The notes: a model not told the origin generated them from the letters alone. 64,000 bases of DNA from Bacteroidales bacterium (GCA_021371955.1 JAJFVD010000015.1:1-64000); one strand, 5' to 3'. Numbered from the stretch's first letter, positions 8,669 through 17,503 are shown. Numbers and translations are program-made.

Positions 8669-9532
8669 TCAACTTTCTACCCACTCAATATTAATTCCTC
8701 TTCGCTCCATTCCCCGGAACCATGTCATCTGTCTTTTTGCAAACTGATGTATTGCTGTTGCAAGCTGGAACTCCATCTCCACATACGTAAGCTTCCCTGT
8801 AAGGTAAAGAGTTACAAATTTATATTCGAGTCCGTAGTAAATTAAATCTTCGGGGGTAATTCCTGAGGCAATAAGACGCTCAACCTCTTCTATCATCCCG
8901 TTTTGCAGCCTTTCCTTAAGCCGTTGGTCTATCCTTGCATTTCTCTCTTCCCGGCTGACAGATATTCCTATATATTTTGTTTTAACAGCAAATGGTTCTT
9001 CCCGTATCACGGGGTTCTTACTCTCAAAAACGGCAATTTCAAGTGCACGGATAACACGCTTTTTACTATCCAGGTCGGATACATTGTGAAGCGGTTTCAT
9101 TGACGCAAGGCGTGCCGACAACTCTTCCATCGGAAGTTTTTCAAGCTCATTTCTAAGCTCCGTATCCGGCGGCACTTCCGGAAGTGCATAACCTCTTGTT
9201 GCTGCCTCAATATAGAGGCCGGAGCCTCCGCACAGAATCGGCTGCTTCCCTCTTGCAACAATGTCTTTATAAGCGTTTATAAAATCGCGCCGGTACCGGA
9301 AGATGTTGTATTTTTCTCCGGCCTCCACAATATCTATAAGGTGATAAGGAACGGAGATGCCATCGGCTGAGTAGCAGGCAAGATCCTTTCCTGTTCCTAT
9401 ATCCATTCCTCTGTATACCTGACGGGAGTCTGCGGAGATAATTTCTCCGCCTGTTTCCAGGGCCAGTTTTACAGCATATTTTGTTTTGCCGGAGGCCGTT
9501 GGACCTAAAATGCAAATCAAATCTTCGTTCAT
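8669..9532 (-). CDS. miaA: tRNA dimethylallyltransferase
   Basis: A 287-residue cytosolic enzyme that transfers a dimethylallyl group to N6 of A37 in tRNAs reading UNN codons. The P-loop GPTASGKT is at residues 10-17. [18 protein letters not shown] is the family substrate-binding segment, and [11 protein letters not shown] near the C terminus is also typical. Length is slightly shorter than the usual 300-310 residues. It starts 30 bp from the divergent smpB start, and its -7 box almost touches the ATG, so its mRNA may lack a leader. Confidence 0.96.
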   Translation of the reverse strand: MNEDLICILGPTASGKTKYAVKLALETGGEIISADSRQVYRGMDIGTGKDLACYSADGISVPYHLIDIVEAGEKYNIFRYRRDFINAYKDIVARGKQPILCGGSGLYIEAATRGYALPEVPPDTELRNELEKLPMEELSARLASMKPLHNVSDLDSKKRVIRALEIAVFESKNPVIREEPFAVKTKYIGISVSREERNARIDQRLKERLQNGMIEEVERLIASGITPEDLIYYGLEYKFVTLYLTGKLTYVEMEFQLATAIHQFAKRQMTWFRGMERRGINIEWVES

Positions 9533-9536
9533 TCCA

Positions 9537-9555
9537 CAAATTTACACTATTTTTG
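9537..9555. promoter_or_regulatory. Back-to-back -7 boxes of miaA and smpB
   Basis: On the minus strand TAAATTTG (9537-9544) ends 4 bp before the miaA ATG. On the plus strand TATTTTTG (9548-9555) ends 7 bp before the smpB ATG. Both match TAnnTTTG. Because this box normally lies just upstream of the start site, both transcripts would start at or within a few bases of the start codon. Confidence 0.5.
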
Positions 9556-9562
9556 CACTCCC

Positions 9563-10015
9563 ATGACTAAAGGAAAGAGTAAAATAGAGATTAAAAACAA
9601 GCGTGCATCTTTTGAATATGAGTATATCGAGAGTTTCACCGCTGGTATTATCCTCACCGGAACAGAGATTAAATCTATCCGTGCGGGTAAGGCCTCTCTT
9701 TCGGATTCCTATTGCTATTTCGTGAATAAAGAGTTGTATGTGAAAAACATGCACATTGCCGACTATTGGTGGGGTACCTTCAATGCACACGATCCAAGAC
9801 GCGACCGTAAACTTTTGCTAAACAAAAAAGAGCTTAACCGTCTTTTTCGCGGCTCCCGGGAAAAGGGGCTCACAATTATTGCCACACGCCTCTTTATTGC
9901 CGAAAACGGATTTGCCAAACTTAATATTTCTCTGGCAAAAGGGAAGAGAGAGTACGACAAGAGGCACACAATCAAAGAGAATGACCTGCGTCGCGAATCG
10001 GACCGTAATCTCTAA
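9563..10015 (+). CDS. smpB: SsrA-binding protein SmpB
   Basis: A 150-residue OB-fold protein that carries tmRNA to stalled ribosomes. Landmarks are [36 protein letters not shown], the [11 protein letters not shown] segment and [16 protein letters not shown] near the C terminus, which includes the conserved DKR. Length is standard. No tmRNA gene was recognised in the window. The ATG lies 7 bp after a -7 box, so the mRNA is probably nearly leaderless. Confidence 0.97.
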   Translation: MTKGKSKIEIKNKRASFEYEYIESFTAGIILTGTEIKSIRAGKASLSDSYCYFVNKELYVKNMHIADYWWGTFNAHDPRRDRKLLLNKKELNRLFRGSREKGLTIIATRLFIAENGFAKLNISLAKGKREYDKRHTIKENDLRRESDRNL

Positions 10016-10043
10016 CCGGTCGCATCAATAATATATACCTGAA

Positions 10044-10904
10044 TTATTTTTTGCCGCGTGACCCTGTTTGGGTCCCTTTTGTTCCGGTCTCAATCATTGC
10101 CGGTTTCCCCTTATAAATACTGTAGATTAAGAGAAGAATTCCTCCCACAATAAACGGAATACTCATCCACTGTCCCATATTGAGCGACATGCCTTGTTCG
10201 AATGCAACCTGAGGTTCTTTAACGAATTCGATAAAGAAGCGTGCAGAGAACATGCTTATAAGAAAGAGTGCAAACAGGGTTCCCCTTTTGAGTTTCGGAA
10301 GAAAATTCTTGTATATGAGTATCAGAACTATAAATATTGCAAAATATGCAATTGCTTCATAAAGCTGAGTAGGATGTTTAGGAACGGTTTCCCCTCTGAG
10401 TGTAAAGATAAACCCCCATGGCGAGTCGGTAGGGTTTCCGTAAATCTCGGAGTTCATGAGGTTTCCGAGTCGTATCAGCATCGCAGCAAGTGCAGTTGGA
10501 ATCATAATACGGTCCATCAGCCACAGAAAATCAAATTTAAATTGCTTTCCGTATTTTGCTACAAACCACCACATTGCCAAAATAATTGCAATTGCCCCTC
10601 CGTGGCTTGCGAGTCCGCCTTCCCAAACCTTTAGAATTTCTATCGGGTGGGCAAGATAGTAATCGGGTTCGTAAAAGAGACAGTGGCCGAGCCTTGCGCC
10701 AACCAAAGTAGCTCCAAGGAGTACATACAATAAAGTGTCAAGGATGTTTGTCGGTAAATTTTCTCTTTTGAAGAACCATGAAACAATATAGTATCCGATT
10801 ATAAAACCCGATACAAATAAAATGCTGTAATATCTGAGGTGGATTGGTCCAATCGAAAAAATTTCGGGTGATGGAGCCCAGGTTATTGCCAGAAAATTTA
10901 TCAT
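10044..10904 (-). CDS. lgt: Prolipoprotein diacylglyceryl transferase
   Basis: A 286-residue inner-membrane enzyme that moves diacylglycerol from phosphatidylglycerol to the lipobox cysteine of prolipoproteins. About seven spans are visible. Conserved parts are LRYYSILFVSGF, GARLGHCLFYEPDYY, GGLASHGGAIAI with the catalytic-site histidine, and RLGNLMNSEIYG. It acts on the many lipoproteins in this window (DUF4403, GldH, LptE, RND adaptor, M16). It sits 4 bp downstream of the methyltransferase gene, so the two are co-transcribed. Confidence 0.96.
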   Translation of the reverse strand: MINFLAITWAPSPEIFSIGPIHLRYYSILFVSGFIIGYYIVSWFFKRENLPTNILDTLLYVLLGATLVGARLGHCLFYEPDYYLAHPIEILKVWEGGLASHGGAIAIILAMWWFVAKYGKQFKFDFLWLMDRIMIPTALAAMLIRLGNLMNSEIYGNPTDSPWGFIFTLRGETVPKHPTQLYEAIAYFAIFIVLILIYKNFLPKLKRGTLFALFLISMFSARFFIEFVKEPQVAFEQGMSLNMGQWMSIPFIVGGILLLIYSIYKGKPAMIETGTKGTQTGSRGKK

Positions 10905-10908
10905 AATC

Positions 10909-11853
10909 TTATCTGCTTAGTCGTACAAAAACACTTAAAGGAAGTGCTTTATTGAATTTATCGTTTAACATGAGCTCGCCAAAAGAGAGTTCATAGCTTT
11001 TGCCCTTCTCCTCTTTTTTTAGCCCAAAAGAGGTATTGACAAGCGTTTCGGCCAAAACTGCCGAGTAGCCGTTTGAATAAAGGTTGAGAACTACGAAGCT
11101 CTCTTTAGGAGCAGTAATAGCAGAAACCTCCTGCAGAAATTCAAACAATAGTTCGTCAAGTTTCCATTTTTCGCCCTCCGGTCCGTGTCCGTAAGCAGGC
11201 GGGTCCATTATTATTCCCTGATATATATTTCCTCTTTTAGCTTCGCGCTTAACAAACTTAAGAGCATCCTCTATCACCCAGCGGATATTATCAAGGCGGC
11301 TTAGTTCCATATTTGTCTTTGCCCAGGTCACAACCTGGCGGACAGAATCGAGGTGAGTAACATCGGCCCCGGCACAGTTTGCGGCAAGAGATGCAGCACC
11401 CGTATATGCAAAAAGGTTTAGAACTTTTGGTCTGATGCCTGTATGAAGTCCAATGAGTCTTTTAGTTTCTTTAAAAATATAGTCCCAGTTTGGAGCCTGT
11501 TCCGGAAAAACACCTACATGTTTAAACGATGTTAATCCCATTCTGAGATTAAACTTAAGGCCTCCTGTTTTTATGTAACTAATCTGCCACTGATCCGGCA
11601 TTTTTTTAAGCTGAGTCCAGGTTCCGGCATCTTCCTTTCCCGACTTTCCGAAGCCTGCGCCCTGAGAAAATCTGGTATGCGCCATTGACAGCCACTCCTT
11701 GTTGGACAGGCTTTTTTGCCACAGGGCTTTTGGCTCAGGTCTTATTAAAATATAAGATCCAAACCTCTCTAATTTTTCGAAATCACCGGAATCTAACAAT
11801 TCGTAATCATTCCAACTTTTTGGGGATTCAAGTAATATCACGTTATTCAACAA
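10909..11853 (-). CDS. Class I SAM-dependent methyltransferase, RlmI-like
   Basis: A 314-residue protein with a Rossmann methyltransferase core in its second half: VLNLFAYTGAASLAANCAGADVTHLD binds SAM, and IIMDPPAYGHG is the DPPxY catalytic segment. The N-terminal part (DYELLDSGDFEKLERFGSYILIRPEP) is typical of the Methyltrans_SAM family related to 23S rRNA methylases such as RlmI and RlmK. The target base is not known. There is no ATG in the N-terminal region. The start is likely TTG at 11853, with a GTG at 11841 as the alternative. Confidence 0.85.
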   Translation of the reverse strand: MLNNVILLESPKSWNDYELLDSGDFEKLERFGSYILIRPEPKALWQKSLSNKEWLSMAHTRFSQGAGFGKSGKEDAGTWTQLKKMPDQWQISYIKTGGLKFNLRMGLTSFKHVGVFPEQAPNWDYIFKETKRLIGLHTGIRPKVLNLFAYTGAASLAANCAGADVTHLDSVRQVVTWAKTNMELSRLDNIRWVIEDALKFVKREAKRGNIYQGIIMDPPAYGHGPEGEKWKLDELLFEFLQEVSAITAPKESFVVLNLYSNGYSAVLAETLVNTSFGLKKEEKGKSYELSFGELMLNDKFNKALPLSVFVRLSR

Positions 11854-11904
11854 TTTTAGAAATTATTATAGGGCCGAAGGTAACTATTTTTGTAATAATA
11901 TTTC

Positions 11905-11912
11905 TAAATTTG
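11905..11912 (+). promoter_or_regulatory. -7 box upstream of pgk
   Basis: TAAATTTG matches TAnnTTTG, 35 bp before the pgk ATG. The nearest TTTG is only 12 bp upstream, so the -33 element is poor. Confidence 0.4.
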
Positions 11913-11947
11913 CCCCCTGATAGTATATATATTTAAAACATACCGAC

Positions 11948-13207
11948 ATGCAAAAGATTGACAGTTATGATTTTTCGGGAAAAAGGGCAATTGTAAGGGT
12001 AGACTTCAATGTGCCGCTCAATGAGAATTTTCAGATAACAGACGATACAAGAATACGGGCTGCCATTCCAACGCTCAAGAAAGTACTGGAGAAAGGCGGA
12101 TCTCTTATAATAATGTCTCACCTTGGAAGGCCAAAAGGACCTACAGGCAAGTACTCTTTAAAGCATATTATTGGAGCGATTGAGGAGAAACTCGGAACAA
12201 AAATTAAGTTTGCTCCGGACTGTATGGGAGCAGAGGCTGTTGAGCTTTCAAAAAACCTGAAACCAGGTGAAGTTCTTCTTCTTGAAAACCTGAGGTTCTA
12301 TGCCGAGGAAGAGGGAAAACCACGCGACCTTGCTGAGGATGCTTCTGATGATGTTAAAAAGGCTGCCAAGGCAGAGATGAAAGAAAAGCAAAAAGAGTTT
12401 ACAAAAAAACTTGCTTCTTATGCCGACTGCTATATTAACGATGCTTTTGGCACCGCACACCGTGCCCACGCATCTACAGCCCTTATAGCCAAATATTTCC
12501 CCAACGACAAAATGTTCGGTTATGTAATGGAAGGCGAAATTGTTGCCATTGACAAAGTTCTCAAATCTCCGGTACACCCGGTTACTGCAATAATCGGTGG
12601 CGCCAAGGTGTCTTCAAAGATTGCTATTATTGAAAAACTGTTCGATGTTGTAGACAATATGATTATCGGCGGCGGAATGGTATTCACATTCATCAAGGCT
12701 CAGGGCGGCAAGATTGGCAAATCACTTTGCGAAGACGATCAGATGGAACTGGCTCTTTCAATAATTGAAAAGGCAAAACAAAAGAACGTTAAATTATATT
12801 TTTCGGGAGATGTGATTATTGCTGATGCTTTCAGCAACGATGCAAATACACAGATTTGCGCCGACAACAAAATTCCTGACGGATGGATGGGTATGGATGT
12901 TGCCCCTGCAACTCTAAAAGAGTGGGAAGCAGTTCTCAGAGCTTCAAAAACAGTTCTTTGGAACGGCCCTGTGGGAGTATTTGAAATGCCAAAATTTGCA
13001 AATGGAACAACCGGAATTGCAAAGATACTTGCAGATATTACCTCAACTGGCGTGTTCACACTTGTCGGAGGTGGAGATTCTGTTGCAGCGGTAACCCAGA
13101 TGGGCTTTGCCGACAAGGTAAGCTATGTATCAACCGGAGGCGGAGCAATGCTTGAATATCTTGAAGGCATCGAACTCCCCGGTATCAAGGCTATACGCGA
13201 AGCTTAG
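11948..13207 (+). CDS. pgk: Phosphoglycerate kinase
   Basis: A 419-residue glycolytic enzyme that makes ATP from 1,3-bisphosphoglycerate. The N-terminal substrate segment ([20 protein letters not shown]), SHLGRPKG, the hinge region, WNGPVGVFE and the nucleotide loop [11 protein letters not shown] are all present. An acidic-basic insertion of about 20 residues ([20 protein letters not shown]) precedes [21 protein letters not shown] and makes it slightly longer than the usual 390-400. It is a single-gene unit with its own terminator. Confidence 0.97.
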   Translation: MQKIDSYDFSGKRAIVRVDFNVPLNENFQITDDTRIRAAIPTLKKVLEKGGSLIIMSHLGRPKGPTGKYSLKHIIGAIEEKLGTKIKFAPDCMGAEAVELSKNLKPGEVLLLENLRFYAEEEGKPRDLAEDASDDVKKAAKAEMKEKQKEFTKKLASYADCYINDAFGTAHRAHASTALIAKYFPNDKMFGYVMEGEIVAIDKVLKSPVHPVTAIIGGAKVSSKIAIIEKLFDVVDNMIIGGGMVFTFIKAQGGKIGKSLCEDDQMELALSIIEKAKQKNVKLYFSGDVIIADAFSNDANTQICADNKIPDGWMGMDVAPATLKEWEAVLRASKTVLWNGPVGVFEMPKFANGTTGIAKILADITSTGVFTLVGGGDSVAAVTQMGFADKVSYVSTGGGAMLEYLEGIELPGIKAIREA

Positions 13208-13242
13208 CGACTGATATACAGACGCGACAAAGAGAAAGAGTA

Positions 13243-13277
13243 CGCTGGGGTTCGGTAGCGCACCCCGGCGTTTTTCT
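13243..13277 (+). terminator. Rho-independent terminator of pgk
   Basis: A 9-bp stem (CGCTGGGGT pairing with ACCCCGGCG, one G-U) around a 10-nt loop is followed at once by TTTTTCTT. It lies 36 bp after the pgk stop. Confidence 0.8.
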
Positions 13278-13288
13278 TGACAGCTAAC

Positions 13289-13348
13289 CCTTCGGTTTTC
13301 GTGTTAAGTTTCACAGTTAATCCTTCGGTTTTCGTGTTAAGTTTCACA
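13289..13348 (+). repeat. Tandem 33-bp direct repeat with an inverted copy in the next gene
   Basis: A 27-bp block beginning CCTTCGGTTTTCGTGTTAAG is present twice without change, at 13289-13315 and 13322-13348. An imperfect inverted copy (TTAACGCGAAAACCGAGGG, 17 of 19 positions) lies at 13405-13423 inside the first codons of the DUF4403 gene. Upstream RNA could therefore pair with the start region of that gene. Confidence 0.85.
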
Positions 13349-13377
13349 TTTTAAACGCATTATAAAATTTTGCCAAT

Positions 13378-14805
13378 ATGTATAACGCTCAATCATTCAG
13401 CTCATTAACGCGAAAACCGAGGGATTGGTTCTTCGTTGTGAGTCTATTTTTGTTCCTGGCAACCGGGTGCGGAAGTGCACTCAATATAGAGGCGCCAAGG
13501 GAATCATATATTCCTTCTTCGCTCGCTCCGTCAATGTCTGAGCTTCCGCTGGATGCGGAAATTGATGTAAGAGCAATGGAGAATCTGATTAACACTAAAT
13601 TCACCGGATTGCTTTACGAGGGGCAGAATATCTCTGGCAAAAACATATCTGTTAAAGTTTGGAAAGCTGATAACTTTTCGGTTTTTGTAAACAACAACGA
13701 AATAACATACCGTGTTCCTCTTAAGATTTGGGCCAATCTTGCATGGAAAGTTGAAAAATTCGGTTTTTCCGTTTCGGATGAATATGAAGCTACGGGAACA
13801 ATTGCATTGGTATATAAAACCAAAATTGAGATTGACAACAACTGGAAGGTGGTATCTAAAACTACATCTTCCGGATATACCTGGATTGAGACTCCAAAAT
13901 TCAATGTTGCAGGGTTTACTATTCCTGTTAAACCTATTGCCGATTTTGCCCTTTCCCGCACAGAAAAAATGATTACCGAACAAATTGACAAATCTCTTTC
14001 CGAATCGGTTGACCTTAAGGCAGAATTATCCAAAACATGGACAGACATTCAGAAACCGTTTATTATAAATCCCGATTATAATCTATGGCTGAGGGTCACT
14101 CCAAAAGAGGTTTTACTCTCTCCTTTTACAACAAAAGGGGCAAAACTTCACATCCCCGTTGCATTTAATGCACAAATTGAAACATTTATGGGTGCAGAAC
14201 CGCCTCGGAATTTTCCAACCCCTCTGCCTGCTCTTAAAATAATAGAGCGACAGCCTAAAGAGTTTAGTTTAAATGTAGCTGCCGATATAACATACGACCA
14301 GATTTCAAAAGTAGCAAAGGAACAATTGTCCGGATTTACATTTAACGAAGGCGGTAAATCGGTAACAATTAAAGACATTCAGGTATACAGCAGCAATGGC
14401 AAGGCAGTTTTTATACTTGATGTATTAGGGTCGCTTAAGGGGAAAATTTATTTTTCAGGGAATATGAGATATAATCCGGACAGTACTTCAATAGAGATTA
14501 CCGAACCCGAATTTGATATCAAGACCCGCAACGCTCTGGTAAAATCGGCCAACTGGCTTCTTCACGGAGTGATTCTTAAAAAAATCGCACCATACCTATC
14601 CTATAAAGTTGCCAAAGACCTTGAAAACGCTAGGCTCGAAGCAAACAAGATGATGACAAAATACTCTCTTCTTGAAGGAATCGACCTAGAAGGTTCGCTC
14701 TCTGCCATTACCGTTACAAACCTGAACATGGTTCCGGGAGCCGTACGGCTTCAGGTAAACCTGAAGGGCAATGTCGGAATCAAAGTGAATACTATTAAGA
14801 TGTAG
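13378..14805 (+). CDS. DUF4403 family lipoprotein
   Basis: A 475-residue predicted lipoprotein. A hydrophobic stretch ends in the lipobox LATGC with Cys31 as the acylated residue. The mature part is rich in beta strands, with two similar halves (about 50-250 and 260-470). Both contain hydrophobic-polar alternation like lipid-binding BPI/SMP-type folds, as known for DUF4403. Function is unknown; an envelope lipid-binding role is only a structural guess. The N region before the signal helix (residues 1-17, with KPRD) is encoded by the inverted copy of the upstream tandem repeat. A near-consensus -7 box (AAATTTTG) ends 5 bp before the ATG. Confidence 0.85.
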   Translation: MYNAQSFSSLTRKPRDWFFVVSLFLFLATGCGSALNIEAPRESYIPSSLAPSMSELPLDAEIDVRAMENLINTKFTGLLYEGQNISGKNISVKVWKADNFSVFVNNNEITYRVPLKIWANLAWKVEKFGFSVSDEYEATGTIALVYKTKIEIDNNWKVVSKTTSSGYTWIETPKFNVAGFTIPVKPIADFALSRTEKMITEQIDKSLSESVDLKAELSKTWTDIQKPFIINPDYNLWLRVTPKEVLLSPFTTKGAKLHIPVAFNAQIETFMGAEPPRNFPTPLPALKIIERQPKEFSLNVAADITYDQISKVAKEQLSGFTFNEGGKSVTIKDIQVYSSNGKAVFILDVLGSLKGKIYFSGNMRYNPDSTSIEITEPEFDIKTRNALVKSANWLLHGVILKKIAPYLSYKVAKDLENARLEANKMMTKYSLLEGIDLEGSLSAITVTNLNMVPGAVRLQVNLKGNVGIKVNTIKM

Positions 14806-14806
14806 T

Positions 14807-14857
14807 TTCGGGCTTGTGCGTCCTCGCTCCATTTCATTCCGTTCCGGCCGAATCGCC
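14807..14857 (+). repeat. Type A core repeat, copy A1
   Basis: A 51-bp sequence identical to copy A2 exactly 102 bp downstream, starting TTCGGGCTTGTGCG and ending GGCCGAATCGCC. It begins directly after the DUF4403 stop codon and lacks the flanking inverted arms seen at A2. Confidence 0.9.
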
Positions 14858-15026
14858 GGCGTCGGGTTGCGTTTTATCTCTGACATCTATACACTGCCAA
14901 CTAATCTCTTCGGGCTTGTGCGTCCTCGCTCCATTTCATTCCGTTCCGGCCGAATCGCCCTCATCAATTAGTTGGCAATGTAGAAAATTGTTCAGAAATG
15001 TTATAACCCACCGCCGGAGACGACTA
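14858..15026 (+). repeat. Type A element, complete copy A2
   Basis: The 51-bp core (14909-14959) is bounded by inverted arms TGCCAACTAAT (14895-14905) and ATTAGTTGGCA (14967-14977). A left flank beginning GTCGGGTTGCG and a right flank ending CCGCCGGAGACGAC complete the unit. Copy A3 near 50.1 kb has the same plan in reverse orientation but different arm sequences that again pair. The element can fold into a long stem with the core as terminal domain. Confidence 0.8.
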
Positions 15027-15082
15027 AAATCTGCAAAAACAGCTGAACCAAGACGCCATAATAGGTAGATAATCAATTAGTT

Positions 15083-15121
15083 GCTAAAAACAAACAGATA
15101 TTATGTCTGTTTGTTTTTAGC
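15083..15121 (+). repeat. 7-nt-loop hairpin H1
   Basis: A perfect 16-bp stem with left arm GCTAAAAACAAACAGA, loop TATTATG and a fully complementary right arm. No T-tract follows. It belongs to the five-member H family. Confidence 0.9.
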
Positions 15122-15177
15122 ATGTTGCATATAATAAGGCGATTAGCCCTGATCGTGGCGGTTGGATGGAGCCGGTA

Positions 15178-15270
15178 AGGTGCTCCTGCGTCGCAGGTCT
15201 ACGCCTTCGGCGGGATGGTTTGCCGCCGCATGGCTTAAAAACCGCGGCAAAGCCGCACCATATCTTTTAT
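15178..15270 (+). repeat. REP-like module B1-C1
   Basis: The first 38 bp (15178-15215) are identical to 49236-49273. On the minus strand they read GTAG followed by the palindrome CCTGC-GAC-GCAGG, preceded by CGCC-GAA-GGCG, as in repetitive extragenic palindromes. The adjoining C part (15225-15270) carries GCGGC-AAA-GCCGC and matches 49940-49985. From 15271 to 15336 nothing else was recognised. Confidence 0.8.
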
Positions 15271-15336
15271 AAGGAGGATAGACTTGCCCGGTGTAATAGT
15301 TTTGCAAGTGATATCACGATGGGAGTACATATTAAC

Positions 15337-15370
15337 AAAAAAATGCCCGACCTTCCGGCGGGCACTTTTT
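15337..15370 (-). terminator. Terminator of the pyrH-frr operon
   Basis: On the minus strand the stem TGCCCG/CGGGCA with a 9-nt loop is followed by seven T. The plus strand also has a T-rich tail, so it may work in both directions. It lies about 30 bp after the frr stop. Confidence 0.8.
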
Positions 15371-15392
15371 TATTTTTGAATAAGAAGACAAC

Positions 15393-15959
15393 TCACACTG
15401 TCATTATTTCTCTCTCCTTGATTGCGAGAATTTCCTCAATCTTCTTGTTGTAGCTGTCGGTCTCTTTCTGAAGTGCGTCTTCACCGTCTTTTACAACATC
15501 CTCGGGAAGGCCCTCTTTCTGAAATTTCTTCAGAAGGTCCACTCCGTCTCTGCGGATATTCCGGACACTGATTTTAGCAGTTTCTCCTTCGGATTTAACT
15601 TTCTTAACCAGCTCTTTACGTCTCTCTTCGGTGAGAGGAGGTACGTTGATTCTGATATGCTCTCCGTTATTCTGAGGTGTGAAACCTATGTTTGCAACCA
15701 TGATTGCCTTTTCTATAACAGGAATCATTTTTTTGTCCCATGGCTGTATTAGCATTGTTTTGGCATCGGGAGTGGTGATGCTTGCTACTTGTGGTACTGG
15801 TGTGGGATTACCGAAATAATCCACCATCACATTGTTGAAGACAGCAGGATTGGCTTTTCCGGCTCTGTAGGTCTTGAGTTCTTCCTCAAGGTGCAGCATA
15901 GCCTTTTGCATTTTTTCTTTTGCAGAGGTGAGAACCTCTTTTTGCTTGCTTATATCCAT
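15393..15959 (-). CDS. frr: Ribosome recycling factor
   Basis: A 188-residue protein of the standard RRF length. It works with EF-G to split post-termination ribosomes. Typical segments are LEEELKTYRAGKANPAVFNNVMVDYFG, TTPDAKTMLIQPWD, INVPPLTEERRKELVK and VRNIRRDGVD. It lies 53 bp downstream of pyrH, the usual gene order, and ends in a strong terminator. Confidence 0.97.
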   Translation of the reverse strand: MDISKQKEVLTSAKEKMQKAMLHLEEELKTYRAGKANPAVFNNVMVDYFGNPTPVPQVASITTPDAKTMLIQPWDKKMIPVIEKAIMVANIGFTPQNNGEHIRINVPPLTEERRKELVKKVKSEGETAKISVRNIRRDGVDLLKKFQKEGLPEDVVKDGEDALQKETDSYNKKIEEILAIKEREIMTV

Positions 15960-16012
15960 ATGTTATTCAATTAATAAGTATTTGCAGTTATTGTTTTTAC
16001 AAAGGTACGATG

Positions 16013-16720
16013 TTACTTTGAAACAACCGTTCCAATCTGTTCCCCTTTAACAATTTTCAATAAGTTTCCGGGAGTGTTCATGTCAAAAACGACAATAGGA
16101 ACATTATTCTCCTTGCAAAGGGCAAAAGCCGTGAGATCCATTATTTTAAGGTTGTCGGCAAGTGCTTTGTCAAAAGTGAGGGACGAATATTTAACCGCTT
16201 TGGGATCCTTTTCGGGATCGGCATTGTATACGCCATCGACCCTGGTTCCTTTAAGCAGAGCCTCTGCTCCTATTTCCGCAGCTCTGAGTGCCGATGCAGA
16301 ATCCGTAGTAAAGAAAGGGTTTCCTGTGCCTCCTGCGATTATGGCAACTCCGCCTTTTTGCATAAATTCTACAGCCTTATCCCTTACATAATACCTTGCA
16401 TATGGCTCCATTGCGGTTGAGGTAAAGAGCTCGGCATCTATTCCGGCACTTTTAAGTGCCATTGAAAGTGCAAGGCTGTTTATAACAGTTGCAAGCATTC
16501 CCATCTGGTCTCCTTTCACTCTGTCAAACCCCATTCCAACACCGGAAAGACCCCTGAAAATATTGCCTCCGCCAACAACAATCGCCACCTCAACTCCCGC
16601 AGAAACAATCTGCTTAATATCCGAAGAGTAGCGAGCCAACATGCTCACTTCTATGCCTTTGCCGTCTATGCCCCCTAAGCTCTCACCGCTTAGTTTGAGC
16701 AAAACTCTTTTGTATTTCAT
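16013..16720 (-). CDS. pyrH: UMP kinase
   Basis: A 235-residue bacterial-type UMP kinase of the amino-acid-kinase fold, making UDP from UMP. KYKRVLLKLSGESLGG at the N terminus, VVGGGNIFRG, GDQMGMLATVINSLAL, and AGGTGNPFFTTDSASALRAAEIGA are all conserved. GVYNADPEKDP binds nucleotide. It leads the pyrH-frr operon. Confidence 0.97.
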   Translation of the reverse strand: MKYKRVLLKLSGESLGGIDGKGIEVSMLARYSSDIKQIVSAGVEVAIVVGGGNIFRGLSGVGMGFDRVKGDQMGMLATVINSLALSMALKSAGIDAELFTSTAMEPYARYYVRDKAVEFMQKGGVAIIAGGTGNPFFTTDSASALRAAEIGAEALLKGTRVDGVYNADPEKDPKAVKYSSLTFDKALADNLKIMDLTAFALCKENNVPIVVFDMNTPGNLLKIVKGEQIGTVVSK

Positions 16721-16777
16721 TTTCCAGGTTTATCTAACAAAAGTAGCCAAATATTATGAAAATACCAAGTTAGAGAT

Positions 16778-16785
16778 TATCTTTG
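16778..16785 (+). promoter_or_regulatory. -7 box upstream of sdhC
   Basis: TATCTTTG matches TAnnTTTG and ends 40 bp before the sdhC ATG. A second TTTG-containing stretch follows but has no preceding TA. Confidence 0.45.
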
Positions 16786-16825
16786 CGCAACTTTGAAAAG
16801 AGCAGAAAATTAATTAAAAGATATC

Positions 16826-17491
16826 ATGGGAAACATTTTCACCTCATCCATTGGCAAGAAGCTTATAATGAGCATCTCGGGTTTATTTCTAATCCTATTT
16901 TTACTGGTTCACCTATTTGCAAACTCTGCTTATTTATTTGGACCTGAGGCTTTTGACCTCATAATAGAAATCATGGGATCTCCAGTTGTAGTTGCAATGG
17001 TTCCAATTTTGGCTTTTGGATTCATTATCCATATATTTTATGCATCTTATCTTACTCTTACAAACATGAAGGCCCGCGGTAAAGAGAGATATGCTGTTTC
17101 CAACAAAGGGGAAACCGACTCTTGGTCTTCAAAAAACATGTACGTTCTTGGAGTAATTGTACTTGGATTTCTTGTTTTCCACCTGACACACTTCTGGGCA
17201 AAAATGCAGCTTCCGGAGTTTACAGGAGGTGAGGCAGAAAACGTAAACGACCTGATGCCTCTTATCTTTGGGAACATCTACATTCTTATTGCATACATAA
17301 TTTGGTTCTGTGCATTGTGGCTACACCTTACACACGGTTTCTGGAGTGCTCTTCAAACAGTTGGGATGAATAACCAAAAATGGCTTTCCCGCTGGAAAGC
17401 AGTGTCTTATGTATATGCAACAGTTGTTGTTCTTGGATTCATTGGCATTGCAGTAACAGCATACCTAAAAGCAAACGGAATAATAGGCTAA
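16826..17491 (+). CDS. sdhC: Succinate dehydrogenase/fumarate reductase cytochrome b subunit
   Basis: A 221-residue di-haem membrane anchor of the Bacteroidetes/Bacillus b558 type, with five spans. Candidate haem ligands are His in FLLVHLFANS, FIIHIFYA, FLVFHLTHFW and LWLHLTHGFW. It anchors SdhA and SdhB and passes electrons to or from menaquinone. Normally sdhA and sdhB follow immediately. Here the next gene, hemW, lies 12 bp away on the opposite strand, so the catalytic subunits must be elsewhere or missing. The reading frame itself looks intact. Confidence 0.93.
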   Translation: MGNIFTSSIGKKLIMSISGLFLILFLLVHLFANSAYLFGPEAFDLIIEIMGSPVVVAMVPILAFGFIIHIFYASYLTLTNMKARGKERYAVSNKGETDSWSSKNMYVLGVIVLGFLVFHLTHFWAKMQLPEFTGGEAENVNDLMPLIFGNIYILIAYIIWFCALWLHLTHGFWSALQTVGMNNQKWLSRWKAVSYVYATVVVLGFIGIAVTAYLKANGIIG

Positions 17492-17503
17492 CGAGAGTAG
17501 TGC

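Noticed and set aside
14807-14959. CRISPR array from the two identical 51-bp units
   Set aside because: Only two copies, with a 51-nt gap containing an element flank, units too long, no cas genes.
14814-15068. Open frame of 84 codons across the repeats after the DUF4403 gene
   Set aside because: It translates the type A repeat twice (GLCVLAPFHSVPAESP) and crosses hairpin arms; no start signal, family or codon pattern of a gene.
15083-15121. Hairpin H1 as a rho-independent terminator
   Set aside because: No T-tract follows on either strand; the same holds for H2-H5, and true terminators with T-tracts are found elsewhere in the window.
15166-15453. Open frame of 95 codons over the B1-C1 module and terminator
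   Set aside because: It reads through short palindromes and the frr terminator into the end of frr on the opposite strand.
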